Notes: generated by a model from the letters alone, not told the origin. Counted from the stretch's first letter, positions 13,885 through 20,290 are shown. The stretch: 25,890 nucleotides of DNA from UBA1557 sp041675185 (GCA_041675185.1 JBAYUH010000015.1:1-25890), one strand, 5' to 3'. Program-made: numbers and translations.

Positions 13885-13900
13885 TGTTCCACGTGGAACA
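13885..13900. promoter_or_regulatory. parS site (ParB binding), copy 2, perfect palindrome
   Basis: TGTTCCACGTGGAACA is a perfect 16-bp palindrome of the parS type. Together with the copy at 13807, about 13 kb from oriC, it marks a likely chromosome-segregation centromere. parA and parB are not in the window. Confidence 0.85.
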
Positions 13901-13901
13901 A

Positions 13902-14720
13902 CTATAATGGACTTTTTATATTAGTTATTTTGGTTAATATATTTTTTTGGTAAATTTTTGTAGTACGTACACTCTTGTGGCCTGATAGTGTTTGAACATG
14001 GTGTATAGAGATACCATTTTCTAGTAGATGTTTAATAAAACTTTGTCTCAGCGATTGAAAAGTTACTACTTTATCTATTTTTGCTCTGGTTAAAGCATTA
14101 GAGAAAGCTTTTTGTATAGATCTGTCAGACAATTTATCACCAGTGTGATTAGTAAATAATAGTTCTGATGATTTCTTTTTGTTTATAAATAATTGTAGAT
14201 TATCTTTTATTGATATTGGTATAATAGTTTCACGTATTTTTTTGTTTTGTTTATTGCGAATTTGGATAGTGAGGTTTTCTAGATTGAGGTTTTTTATTTT
14301 TAGATTTCTTATTTCATTTAGTCGTAATCCTGATCCATAAGCTAGTGAAATTATGAGTAAATGTTTAGAGTTGTGTGTACAATTGATTACTTTTTTGATT
14401 TGAGTAGTAGTCAATGTCAAAGGTTTTTTTGTAGATAGTTTTTGGTATTTGGCATTTGTTTTATTTGGTTGCTTGTTTATTTTGGTATAAAAAAAATTCA
14501 GAGAGTTTAATATTAGATTATGAGTTTGGGGAGAAACTTTGTTTTGTTTTTGTAATTTTAAAAAAATAGGAATATTATTTGTTGCTGAATTTAATTTTTT
14601 ACTATCCAAAAAATCTAAGTATTTTTTTATATAAAAAATATAAGAAGTAATAGTATTTAGACTATATTTTTCGTCTAACATTTCTTTCTTTGTTTTTTGT
14701 AAAATATTTTTTGTTTTCAT
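13902..14720 (-). CDS. Tyrosine recombinase (XerC/D-like) with an altered HxxR motif
   Basis: 272 residues from ATG 14720; the frame extends to 14795, but those codons are promoter-like AT sequence. The N-terminal SAM-like core-binding domain is at about 1-95. The catalytic domain shows Arg133 in GSGLRLNEIRNL, a Lys in the beta-hairpin (RNKQNKKIRETIIPI), SGHKS with His248, and the tyrosine nucleophile Tyr257 in TTKIYQK. The usual HxLRH box is QSLRQ here: Gln222 replaces the catalytic His and Gln226 the second His, with Arg225 kept. The size and ILENG-type helix fit Xer proteins for chromosome-dimer resolution. The gene ends 2 bp from the perfect parS site. It is either a functional variant or a specialised integrase. 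Confidence 0.85.
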   Translation of the reverse strand: MKTKNILQKTKKEMLDEKYSLNTITSYIFYIKKYLDFLDSKKLNSATNNIPIFLKLQKQNKVSPQTHNLILNSLNFFYTKINKQPNKTNAKYQKLSTKKPLTLTTTQIKKVINCTHNSKHLLIISLAYGSGLRLNEIRNLKIKNLNLENLTIQIRNKQNKKIRETIIPISIKDNLQLFINKKKSSELLFTNHTGDKLSDRSIQKAFSNALTRAKIDKVVTFQSLRQSFIKHLLENGISIHHVQTLSGHKSVRTTKIYQKNILTKITNIKSPL

Positions 14721-14778
14721 AGAAAATAAATATTGTAAAAACATATATACTATAACATAAGTTCGTATAATATACAAT

Positions 14779-14803
14779 ATATAGTTATTAATCATAACTA
14801 TAT
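14779..14803. promoter_or_regulatory. 10-bp inverted repeat upstream of the recombinase gene
   Basis: ATATAGTTAT (14779-14788) and ATAACTATAT (14794-14803) are separated by 5 nt, 59-83 bp upstream of the recombinase start. It could be an operator or recombinase-binding site. It does not have the ATAA-N6-TTAT layout of dif. The rest of 14721-15045 is AT-rich spacer with the rightward promoter at 14900. Confidence 0.4.
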
Positions 14804-14899
14804 TGATCTTAAAATTACTTTTTTCGTAGGATAAAATGTTTGTGGATTATTTTTTGTTTTGTAATAAATAAAAAATGTCAGGGTAGGAATACAATTTTT

Positions 14900-14929
14900 T
14901 TGGAATAAACTATGTAAATAGTGTATAAT
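14900..14929 (+). promoter_or_regulatory. Promoter of the hydrolase-msr group
   Basis: TTGGAA (14900-14905), 18-nt spacer, TATAAT (14924-14929). It leaves a leader of about 110 nt that includes a weak ATCAAAA/TTTTTGAT hairpin near 14954-14974. Confidence 0.55.
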
Positions 14930-15045
14930 AGTAGTACTTGCTAATTTTATTCATCAAAATTTAGCTTTTTGATAGATTTTATTTTTTGTAGGTTTGAGAA
15001 TAATTATTTTGCGTTAATTTATATAGATTTGATTAGTTAATTATT

Positions 15046-15873
15046 ATGCAAAAGCAAATTGAGTCATTTGATAGAACGAAAATAAATTATGATTTGACAA
15101 AAGTGAAGAATAATAATAAGTATTTGGTGTTTTTGCATGGAGCAGGAGGTGATTTGACAGCTTGGAACAAAGAAAGGTCAGCCTTTCACAAAAAAGGTTA
15201 TTCTACTTTGGCAATAGATTTGAGAGGTCATGGAAAATCTAGTAGGCCAAATTTGTCAGAAGATTATGATTTGGAAAATTTTGCCAAAGATGTTTTTGCA
15301 GTTTTGAAACAAGAAAAAATTGTTCAATTTGTTTTGGTCGGACATTGCTTTGGTGGTATGGTAACAATGATGTTTCATAAATTTTTCCCAAAACTTGCCG
15401 AAGCTTATATTTTGATTGATACTACTTACAAGGCTCCAAAAAAATTACACTGGTTGTTTCACAAAAATTTACTTTTTGTCTATTTACTCAACTACATTCT
15501 AAAATATAAAAAAAACAAAACCAAAAATTTTGTTCATAATAATTTTGATAAGTACAGAGGTACAGGAGATTGGAATATAAAAAGAATTTTGTCTGATATT
15601 GCTCACACCTCTTTTAAATCTTGGGTTTTTACTTACCAAAATATTTCCAAATTTGATGCTGTGGAAACTATGAAAGCAATACAACAAAGAGTTTTGATTA
15701 TAGAAGGAGAGAAAGATACAATATTCAATGTTTTGAAAGCAAAAGAAATACACAGTTTAATAAAAAAATCAGAATTGAATATTGTGCCAAATGCTAATCA
15801 TATTATTGTACTAAACAATCCAAAAGAAATAGAAATAGAAATACTTAATTTTTTGAAATCTTTGGATTTTTAA
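15046..15873 (+). CDS. Alpha/beta hydrolase with a Cys nucleophile elbow
   Basis: 275 residues with the standard fold order: YLVFLHGAGGDLTAWNKE (oxyanion HG motif, residues 26-43), LAIDLRGHGKSSRP (55-68), nucleophile elbow VGHCFGGMV (98-106), acid Asp224 in IEGEKDTIF, and His252 in PNANHIIVLNNP. The position normally held by Ser in GHSFGG is Cys101 (codon TGC). A cap domain lies at about 125-200. It resembles haloalkane-dehalogenase/esterase-like members such as epoxide hydrolases and MenH-like enzymes, but the substrate is unknown. msrB follows 11 nt downstream, so a shared transcript is likely. No SD. Confidence 0.85.
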   Translation: MQKQIESFDRTKINYDLTKVKNNNKYLVFLHGAGGDLTAWNKERSAFHKKGYSTLAIDLRGHGKSSRPNLSEDYDLENFAKDVFAVLKQEKIVQFVLVGHCFGGMVTMMFHKFFPKLAEAYILIDTTYKAPKKLHWLFHKNLLFVYLLNYILKYKKNKTKNFVHNNFDKYRGTGDWNIKRILSDIAHTSFKSWVFTYQNISKFDAVETMKAIQQRVLIIEGEKDTIFNVLKAKEIHSLIKKSELNIVPNANHIIVLNNPKEIEIEILNFLKSLDF

Positions 15874-15884
15874 ATAGATAACTT

Positions 15885-16241
15885 ATGTTTAAAAAATTAA
15901 CTCTGGAAGAAGAAAATATTATTTTACACAAAGGCACAGAAGCGCCTTTTTCTGGTGAGTATAATCTTAATCATGAAAAAGGAATTTATACTTGCAAGCA
16001 TTGTGGTGTTAATCTTTATAAATCAGCTGACAAATTTGATTCTGGTTGTGGCTGGCCAAGTTTTGATGAGGGAATTCCTAATAGCATCAAAAGAATTCCT
16101 GATGCTGATGGGTTACGTACTGAAATTCAGTGTGCTAATTGTAATGCTCACTTGGGGCATGTTTTTGAAGGTGAAGGTCTTACTCCAAAAAATACTAGAC
16201 ATTGTGTGAATTCATTGTCTCTACTGTTTGAGAAAGAGTAA
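15885..16241 (+). CDS. msrB: Peptide methionine (R)-S-oxide reductase
   Basis: 118 residues. Zn-binding cysteines are visible as C37xxC40 and C83xxC86. CGWPSF (55-60) and the catalytic Cys107 in RHCVNS are intact, and Cys55 may act as the resolving Cys. MsrB reduces the R epimer of methionine sulfoxide using thioredoxin. The short N-terminus shows no signal peptide, so the enzyme is cytosolic. It follows the hydrolase by 11 nt and precedes msrA, a common pairing. A long AT-rich hairpin lies after it. Confidence 0.95.
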   Translation: MFKKLTLEEENIILHKGTEAPFSGEYNLNHEKGIYTCKHCGVNLYKSADKFDSGCGWPSFDEGIPNSIKRIPDADGLRTEIQCANCNAHLGHVFEGEGLTPKNTRHCVNSLSLLFEKE

Positions 16242-16289
16242 ACGTTTAGAATTTATTTTTATTAGCTCTATTTATTTCTTTGTTATTGT

Positions 16290-16319
16290 AAAATAAAATA
16301 GAGATAATTATTTTATTTT
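16290..16319 (+). terminator. AT-rich hairpin between msrB and msrA
   Basis: AAAATAAAATA (16290-16300) pairs perfectly with TATTTTATTTT (16309-16319) around an 8-nt loop. It may terminate or attenuate msrB transcription. Confidence 0.45.
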
Positions 16320-16390
16320 GGTTAACAAAGTTTTATCTCAATTTATTATGAATACTTTTAACAAACAAAATAAAGTCTAAAAATAAAATT

Positions 16391-16879
16391 ATGCAAAACA
16401 TAAAAAAAGCTTATTTTGCTGGTGGTTGTTTTTGGGGAGTACAATATTATTTCCAAAAACTAGAAGGAATCATAGAAACAACCGTTGGTTATATGGGTGG
16501 TGACAAGGTAGAGCCAACTTATCAAGAAATTTGCAATGAGAATACTGGACACCTAGAATCTTTGGAGGTTGTTTACGATGCAGACAAGACAAACTTTGAA
16601 ATTTTGTGTAAATATTTTTTTGAAATTCATGATCCAACTCAAAAAAATGGACAAGGGTCAGACATTGGTGAACAATATCTTTCAACAGTATTTTTTGTTG
16701 ATGAAGAACAAAAGGAAATTACAGAAAAGTTGATAAATATTTTGAAAGAAAAAAAATACGATGTTGTAACAAAGATTTTACCTGCTACCAAATTTTGGCC
16801 AGCAGAAAATTATCACCAAAAATATTATGAAAAAAATGGACATGAACCTTATTGTCATGTCTATAAGAAAAAATTTTAA
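16391..16879 (+). CDS. msrA: Peptide methionine (S)-S-oxide reductase
   Basis: 162 residues. The N-terminus has the catalytic FAGGCFWGVQYYF with Cys13. TTVGYMGG, the acid/His region GHLESLEVVYD and FEIHDPTQKNGQGSDIGEQY are canonical, and the C-terminus has ENYHQKYYEKNGHEPYC. MsrA reduces the S epimer of methionine sulfoxide. No signal peptide is present. The gene follows msrB by 149 bp, with an AT-rich hairpin between, and precedes tspO by 22 bp. Confidence 0.96.
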   Translation: MQNIKKAYFAGGCFWGVQYYFQKLEGIIETTVGYMGGDKVEPTYQEICNENTGHLESLEVVYDADKTNFEILCKYFFEIHDPTQKNGQGSDIGEQYLSTVFFVDEEQKEITEKLINILKEKKYDVVTKILPATKFWPAENYHQKYYEKNGHEPYCHVYKKKF

Positions 16880-16901
16880 ATAAACTAATTAACTTATAAC
16901 T

Positions 16902-17381
16902 ATGAAAATAGATTACAAAAAATTGATTATTTCACTTGTAGTTTGTCAGTTGGCTGGGGTTGCTGGTTCATTTTTTACTTCTAGTTCCATACCTACTTGG
17001 TATGCAACATTGAACAGGCCAAGCTTCAATCCACCAAATTGGATTTTTGCACCAGTTTGAACTTTACTTTTTTTGTTGATGGGTGTGTCTGTCTATATTG
17101 TTTGGAATAAAAAAGCATTGTTTCAAGAAAAAAACAAAAGAGAAGCATTACAAATATTTGTGTTACAACTTTTGTTCAATGTACTTTGGACACTTTTATT
17201 TTTTGGTTTGGAAAATATTGTTTTGGCCTTTTTTGAAATTACAGTTTTGTGGGTGACTATACTTATTACTATTTTTAAGTTCAAAAAGTTTTCTAGTTTG
17301 GCAAGTTGGTTGTTGGTTCCGTATTTACTATGGGTTAGTTTTGCTACTATTTTGAATTTTGCTTTTTTGGTGATGAATTGA
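16902..17381 (+). pseudogene. tspO: TspO/MBR family protein with an in-frame TGA at codon 53
   Basis: From ATG 16902 the frame reads as a TspO/peripheral benzodiazepine receptor homologue: five hydrophobic helices, AGVAGSFFTS, WYATLNRPSFNPPNW (about 35-49) and IFAPV. A TGA then stands at 17058-17060, where the family has Trp (PxWT.LY.LMG). After it the frame continues without loss: TLLFLLMGVSVYIVW, QLLFNVLWTLLFFGLEN, then a normal end at codon 160. One G-to-A change in TGG explains it. TspO is a porphyrin/cholesterol-binding membrane protein linked to oxidative stress, fitting its place behind msrA. Pseudogene, sequence error or UGA read-through as Trp cannot be told apart here; a TTG-initiated downstream fragment would lack helix 1. 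Confidence 0.85.
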
Positions 17382-17390
17382 TTTATTTTT

Positions 17391-17419
17391 TTGACAAAAG
17401 CTGATATTGTTGGTAGTAT
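17391..17419 (+). promoter_or_regulatory. Promoter of tRNA-Ala
   Basis: TTGACA (17391-17396), 17-nt spacer, TAGTAT (17414-17419). Start predicted near 17426, about 9 nt before the mature tRNA. Confidence 0.65.
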
Positions 17420-17434
17420 ATTTTTGTTTTCTAA

Positions 17435-17508
17435 GGGCCTTTAGCTCAGCTGGCTAGAGCGCTTCCATGGCATGGAAGAGGTCATGGGTTCAAGTCCCAT
17501 AAGGTCCA
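17435..17508 (+). tRNA. tRNA-Ala (anticodon GGC)
   Basis: Acceptor GGGCCTT (17435-17441) pairs with AAGGTCC (17501-17507), including the G3:U70 pair that marks tRNA-Ala. The anticodon stem is CTTCC/GGAAG with loop ATGGCAT. T-arm and D-arm are regular. CCA is not encoded. Confidence 0.96.
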
Positions 17509-17511
17509 CAA

Positions 17512-17538
17512 AACTCTCTTTTTTTAGAGAGTTTTTTG
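17512..17538 (+). terminator. Terminator after tRNA-Ala
   Basis: AACTCTCT (17512-17519) pairs with AGAGAGTT (17526-17533) with a T-rich loop and a following T run. Confidence 0.85.
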
Positions 17539-17618
17539 TTTTTTGAATACATGTTATAATATAAGCTAGAGGTTAATCAGCCTTTGATTGGAATCAATTA
17601 ATCTAATAATCAAAATAT

Positions 17619-18500
17619 ATGCGCCCAAACAATCTCAAAACAAAAATATTTCTAGATAGTGGTAATCCCGTAGAAACAAGAGAAGCCTTGAAACTTCTTG
17701 GTTTTTTGGATGGACAAACGACTAATCCAAGTCTGATTGCCAAGAATCCAGAATTGCAAGCTAAAATTTCTGCTGGACAAAAGCTTGGTTCAGAAGAAAT
17801 AAATGCTTTTTATAAAAGTGTCGTTGAAGAAATTCAGGTCATGATTCCAGAGGGATCAATTTCTATTGAAGTCTATGCTGACAAAAATACTACAAAAGAA
17901 AAAATGATAGAACAAGCAAGAGAAATGAACAAATGGATTCCAAATGCTCACATCAAACTTCCAATCACAGAAGAGGGACTATTGGCTGAACATGATTTAC
18001 TCAAAGAAGGAATTCGCATCAATATGACTTTGTGTTTTTCGCAGGAACAGGCTGGGGCTGTATATAATATGAGTAAGGGATCTAACAAAGGCGATGTTTT
18101 TCTTTCACCTTTTATCGGACGACTAGATGACAAGAGGCAAAATGGTATGAGTTTGATAGAAAATATTCAAAAAGTTTATGAGAAAGGTGATGGACATGTA
18201 GAAATATTGGCAGCTAGTATTCGTAGTTACGAACATTTTTTGGCGTGTTTAGCTCTTGGTGTGGATATTGTTACAGCACCTCTAAAAATTCTAGAAGAAT
18301 GGTGGAAACGGGATTTGGAATTACCAGAAAATTTTGTTTATGACAAAAAAGATTTGAGTAATATTTTTTTGGAAGATGTTTCACTTGATAAAAATTTTAT
18401 TGATTATAATTTACAACATGATTTGACTGACACAGGACTTGAAAAGTTTGTGAGTGATTGGAATATGTTGATTACTCACCTGCCTGTCAGTAAGAATTAG
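17619..18500 (+). CDS. Transaldolase family protein
   Basis: 293 residues with a TIM-barrel transaldolase pattern: FLDSGNPVETREALKLLG, the DGQTTNPSLI motif (31-40), Schiff-base Lys in NAHIKLPITEEG (about 108-119), INMTLCFSQEQA, SPFIGRLDD (about 167-175) and EILAASIRSYEH. It transfers a dihydroxyacetone unit between sugar phosphates in the non-oxidative pentose phosphate pathway; an F6P-aldolase-like activity is possible. TATAAT at 17555-17560 is its likely -10 box, about 58 nt before the ATG. It is flanked by terminators on both sides, so it is probably monocistronic. No SD near the start. Confidence 0.88.
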   Translation: MRPNNLKTKIFLDSGNPVETREALKLLGFLDGQTTNPSLIAKNPELQAKISAGQKLGSEEINAFYKSVVEEIQVMIPEGSISIEVYADKNTTKEKMIEQAREMNKWIPNAHIKLPITEEGLLAEHDLLKEGIRINMTLCFSQEQAGAVYNMSKGSNKGDVFLSPFIGRLDDKRQNGMSLIENIQKVYEKGDGHVEILAASIRSYEHFLACLALGVDIVTAPLKILEEWWKRDLELPENFVYDKKDLSNIFLEDVSLDKNFIDYNLQHDLTDTGLEKFVSDWNMLITHLPVSKN

Positions 18501-18518
18501 AAAAGAGTATATAAACTA

Positions 18519-18546
18519 AAAAACAGGTTTCAAGCCTGTTTTTGTT
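18519..18546 (+). terminator. Terminator after the transaldolase gene
   Basis: AAACAGG (18521-18527) pairs with CCTGTTT (18535-18541) over a 7-nt loop, followed by a T-rich run. Confidence 0.85.
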
Positions 18547-18566
18547 TTTTTAGTACCTCGCTTAGC

Positions 18567-18595
18567 TTGACATAATCAGTAAAATATAGTATTCT
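18567..18595 (+). promoter_or_regulatory. Promoter of the GC-rich gene at 18758
   Basis: TTGACA (18567-18572), 17-nt spacer, TATTCT (18590-18595). The predicted leader is about 155 nt, and its 3' half is GC-rich like the gene, with a hairpin CCTGGCA/TGCTAGG at about 18708-18724. Confidence 0.55.
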
Positions 18596-18757
18596 GCTTT
18601 GTTCAAGATCGTTCTTTGTATACTATTTTCAGCTTTCTTTTTGCCTTATTTTACAGTAAGATCAAAGAGAAGGCTGGGAGAAATGCTCAGTCGTGGAATG
18701 TCTGGGGCCTGGCACGGTGCTAGGTGAGAGACAAACCATATCATTTGGAGAAAGACA

Positions 18758-19420
18758 ATGTCGAAGAAGAATGTGTCCACGATCGTGAGTGGTATGGGTC
18801 TCGGTCTGTCGATCCTTACTATCCTCACCGACAAGGCGAAGAAGAGAGGGTTGACTGATGAAGAAATTCACTCCCTCGCGACGCCCAACGGTGAACGATA
18901 TATCGACCAGCTCGTGGAGAACATGGCCGCCGCGCGCAATTCGTCGTTCGTCCAGTCGGGACGGAAGACTATCGCGCGGATCGAGCAGAGCTTTCCGCTC
19001 ATCCTCGACTACAACATTTCGCCAGTCGCCATGCTCGAGGCGACTGGATGCAATTACATCTACGAATGGATGAAGACGCATCATCCGGCGTGGAACTGCA
19101 CGGGCACGGTCGAGGTGATGGCACACCTCATCAACATGGGTCGCGACTGGGATCGCAACGAGGCACTCGTCGCAATCCAGGAGCTCGACCTCAGACCGGC
19201 GCCTGACAATGCCGCCCTCTGGACCCTCTCGGGATCGAAAGAGCACTTCGATATCCAGCGGAAAGTGTGGATCGTCGATCCAGAGACGGTCTGGCTCGGT
19301 AAGGACGACGATCAGTGTGTTGCATTTCTCAACGGTTTCTCCGACTACCGCTTTGCGGACCTGGACAGGATTGCGTACAAGTGGGATTGCCACTTTCGTG
19401 TTCTCGCGCTCAGCAAGTAG
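18758..19420 (+). CDS. GC-rich gene of unknown function (220 aa), possible CPR-specific family
   Basis: 220 residues, GC near 60% against about 30% around it, with TTTGGAGAAAG as an SD 5-9 nt before ATG 18758. The N-terminus has a Gly/Leu/Ile-rich stretch, then GLTDEEIHSLATPNGERYID (about 31-50). The C-terminal half holds ELDLRPAPDNAALW, DIQRKVWIV and an end HFRVLALSK. From memory this layout (LTDE..h.LatPeG, GLRPA, Q-.-P-.-aLG, FLAvrK) recurs in uncharacterised Patescibacteria proteins with raised GC; this is recollection, not a search. No catalytic motif or membrane helix is obvious. The opposite strand is also open, as expected from GC-rich codons. It has its own promoter, a long leader and a perfect-palindrome terminator, so it is an isolated cassette. 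Confidence 0.75.
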   Translation: MSKKNVSTIVSGMGLGLSILTILTDKAKKRGLTDEEIHSLATPNGERYIDQLVENMAAARNSSFVQSGRKTIARIEQSFPLILDYNISPVAMLEATGCNYIYEWMKTHHPAWNCTGTVEVMAHLINMGRDWDRNEALVAIQELDLRPAPDNAALWTLSGSKEHFDIQRKVWIVDPETVWLGKDDDQCVAFLNGFSDYRFADLDRIAYKWDCHFRVLALSK

Positions 19421-19450
19421 TTCTCGGATTTTTGGAGCCTTTGATCTGTA

Positions 19451-19477
19451 TTGGTCTTTGGTCTCTTGGTCCTTGGA
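19451..19477. repeat. TTGGTC word array
   Basis: TTGGTCTTTGGTC, TCTTGGTC and CTTGGAC follow one another downstream of the GC-rich gene: a tandem array of a degenerate 7-8 bp word. Confidence 0.5.
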
Positions 19478-19480
19478 CTT

Positions 19481-19516
19481 GATCCTGCACAATATTGTGC
19501 AGGATCTTTGATTTTT
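19481..19516 (+). terminator. Terminator of the GC-rich gene
   Basis: GATCCTGCACA (19481-19491) pairs perfectly with TGTGCAGGATC (19496-19506) over ATAT, followed by a T-rich tail. Confidence 0.85.
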
Positions 19517-19538
19517 ATGCACAAATTTTTACATTAAT

Positions 19539-19570
19539 AAACACGAATAAAATTTTCGTGTTTTTATTTT
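19539..19570. terminator. Second hairpin with T run downstream of the GC-rich gene
   Basis: AAACACGAA pairs with TTCGTGTTT around TAAAAT-type loop, followed by a long T/A run. The 5' arm word TAATAAACACGAATAAA resembles TAATAAACATGAATAAA at about 25751-25767, also behind a GC-richer gene. Confidence 0.65.
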
Positions 19571-19599
19571 TTTTATAATTACATATTTTAAGCTTAAGA

Positions 19600-19628
19600 T
19601 TGACAAAAAAACAATTATCAGATATAAT
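19600..19628 (+). promoter_or_regulatory. Promoter of the tRNA cluster
   Basis: Perfect TTGACA (19600-19605), 17-nt spacer, TATAAT (19623-19628); start near 19635, about 21 nt before tRNA-Gly. Confidence 0.85.
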
Positions 19629-19655
19629 CATAGCCGTCCGTTAGGTTTATTTTAT

Positions 19656-19727
19656 GCGGATGTCGTATAATGGTTATTATCTCGGCCTTCCAAGTCGATG
19701 ACGCCGGTTCGATTCCGGTCATCCGCT
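19656..19727 (+). tRNA. tRNA-Gly (anticodon TCC)
   Basis: Acceptor GCGGATG (19656-19662) pairs with CATCCGC (19720-19726), discriminator T. The anticodon stem TCGGC/GTCGA carries loop CTTCCAA. The T-arm has GCCGG-TTCGATT-CCGGT. CCA is not encoded. Confidence 0.95.
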
Positions 19728-19813
19728 CTCGTCTTTGTTCTTTTGGACTATGCCGAGTAAGCTAGTTTAAAACTTTTTAAGTACAAAAACTTTGACAAAA
19801 AGTCAAAATATAT

Positions 19814-19887
19814 CGCGGGATAGAGCAGCCAGGAAGCTCGTCGGGCTCATAACCCGAAGGTCGCCGGTTCAAATCCGGCTCCCGCAA
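19814..19887 (+). tRNA. Initiator tRNA-fMet (anticodon CAT)
   Basis: Acceptor CGCGGGA (19814-19820) pairs with TCCCGCA (19880-19886) except for the C1xA72 mismatch. Three G-C pairs (GGG/CCC) flank the anticodon loop CTCATAA, and A11:U24 is present in the D-stem (GAGC/GCTC). All three are initiator hallmarks. CCA is not encoded. Confidence 0.97.
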
Positions 19888-19895
19888 CAAAAGTA

Positions 19896-19923
19896 TTTAC
19901 ATTTTTTGTAAATATGTTAAAAT
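19896..19923 (+). promoter_or_regulatory. Promoter of the second tRNA-Gly
   Basis: TTTACA (19896-19901), 16-nt spacer, TAAAAT (19918-19923). The TTTAC/GTAAA hairpin here could also end the upstream tRNA transcript. Confidence 0.45.
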
Positions 19924-19938
19924 GAATTTCGAAAAAAT

Positions 19939-20011
19939 GCGGTAGTAGTTCAGTTGGTAGAACATTTCCTTGCCAAGGAAGAGGTCGCCGGTTCGAATCC
20001 GGTCTGCCGCT
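19939..20011 (+). tRNA. tRNA-Gly (anticodon GCC)
   Basis: Acceptor GCGGTAG (19939-19945) pairs with CTGCCGC (20004-20010), discriminator T. The anticodon stem TTCCT/AGGAA carries loop TGCCA inside TTGCCAA. The T-arm is GCCGG-TTCGAAT-CCGGT. CCA is not encoded. Confidence 0.95.
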
Positions 20012-20014
20012 CAA

Positions 20015-20045
20015 AAAAATATCAGCCTTTGGTTGATATTTTTGT
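20015..20045 (+). terminator. Terminator of the tRNA cluster
   Basis: AAAAATATCA and TGATATTTTT pair around an 8-9 nt loop, with a T-rich tail. Confidence 0.8.
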
Positions 20046-20108
20046 TTGGGATTATTTCTAGATGTCTCTTCATAAAATAGAAATATACACAGGCCTGACC
20101 TAGAAAAG

Positions 20109-20137
20109 TAGACTTTTTTTTAATTTTCGTGTATAAT
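20109..20137 (+). promoter_or_regulatory. Promoter of a second candidate non-coding RNA
   Basis: TAGACT (20109-20114), 17-nt spacer, TATAAT (20132-20137). Predicted start near 20143, exactly at the base of the first RNA hairpin. Confidence 0.6.
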
Positions 20138-20142
20138 GTTTT

Positions 20143-20262
20143 TATTATTGAGTTACAAATTCAGTAATAATGAAGTAGTAATACTTCAAAACAGGGTTAT
20201 TAATTATTTTAGCCCTATCTGTATGGCCACAGAAACTCCTCTTTTTCGGGGGGTTTTTGTTT
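20143..20262 (+). ncRNA. Candidate structured non-coding RNA of unknown family (about 120 nt)
   Basis: Four hairpins follow one another from the predicted start. Hairpin 1 is TTATTATTGA (20142-20151) with TCAGTAATAA (20161-20170), 10 pairs. Hairpin 2 is GAAGTA (20172-20177) with TACTTC (20182-20187) and a GTAA tetraloop. Hairpin 3 is GGGTTA (20194-20199) with TAGCCC (20210-20215). Hairpin 4 is a terminator, ACTCCTC (20235-20241) with GGGGGGT (20248-20254), then a T run. It lies upstream of the dTTP-synthesis cluster, but that cluster has its own promoter at 20291, so an independent small RNA is more likely than a leader. I recognise no family. Confidence 0.55.
20233..20262 (+). terminator. 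Terminator of the second candidate non-coding RNA
   Basis: ACTCCTC pairs with GGGGGGT (two G-T pairs) around TTTTTC, followed by TTTTTG. Confidence 0.75.
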
Positions 20263-20290
20263 TGCTTGATTTTTGTACTTGCGGTAGTGC

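Noticed and set aside
14779..14803. dif site for Xer recombination
   Set aside because: The palindrome has TTAT-N5-ATAA, the reverse of the ATAA-N6-TTAT centre of dif, so it was recorded only as an inverted repeat.
14841..14849. TGTGGATTA, a DnaA-box-like word
   Set aside because: One isolated near match in AT-rich DNA, 14 kb from oriC and without neighbours; expected by chance.
17058..17060. TGA recoded as Gly, as in Gracilibacteria/Absconditabacteria
   Set aside because: The tspO position is Trp, not Gly, and TGA acts as a stop in several genes here. No other internal TGA was seen.
18662..19522. 286-codon open frame on the minus strand over the GC-rich gene
   Set aside because: GC-rich codons leave the opposite strand open by chance. 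The translation is Arg/Asp-rich with no fold-like pattern and runs through the terminator and promoter side, whereas the plus frame has an SD, a promoter and a terminator.
19791..19814. TTGACA upstream of tRNA-fMet as a promoter
   Set aside because: The only -10-like TATATC is 11 nt away, too close. TTTGAC/GTCAAA forms a small hairpin, and transcription from the 19600 promoter is sufficient.
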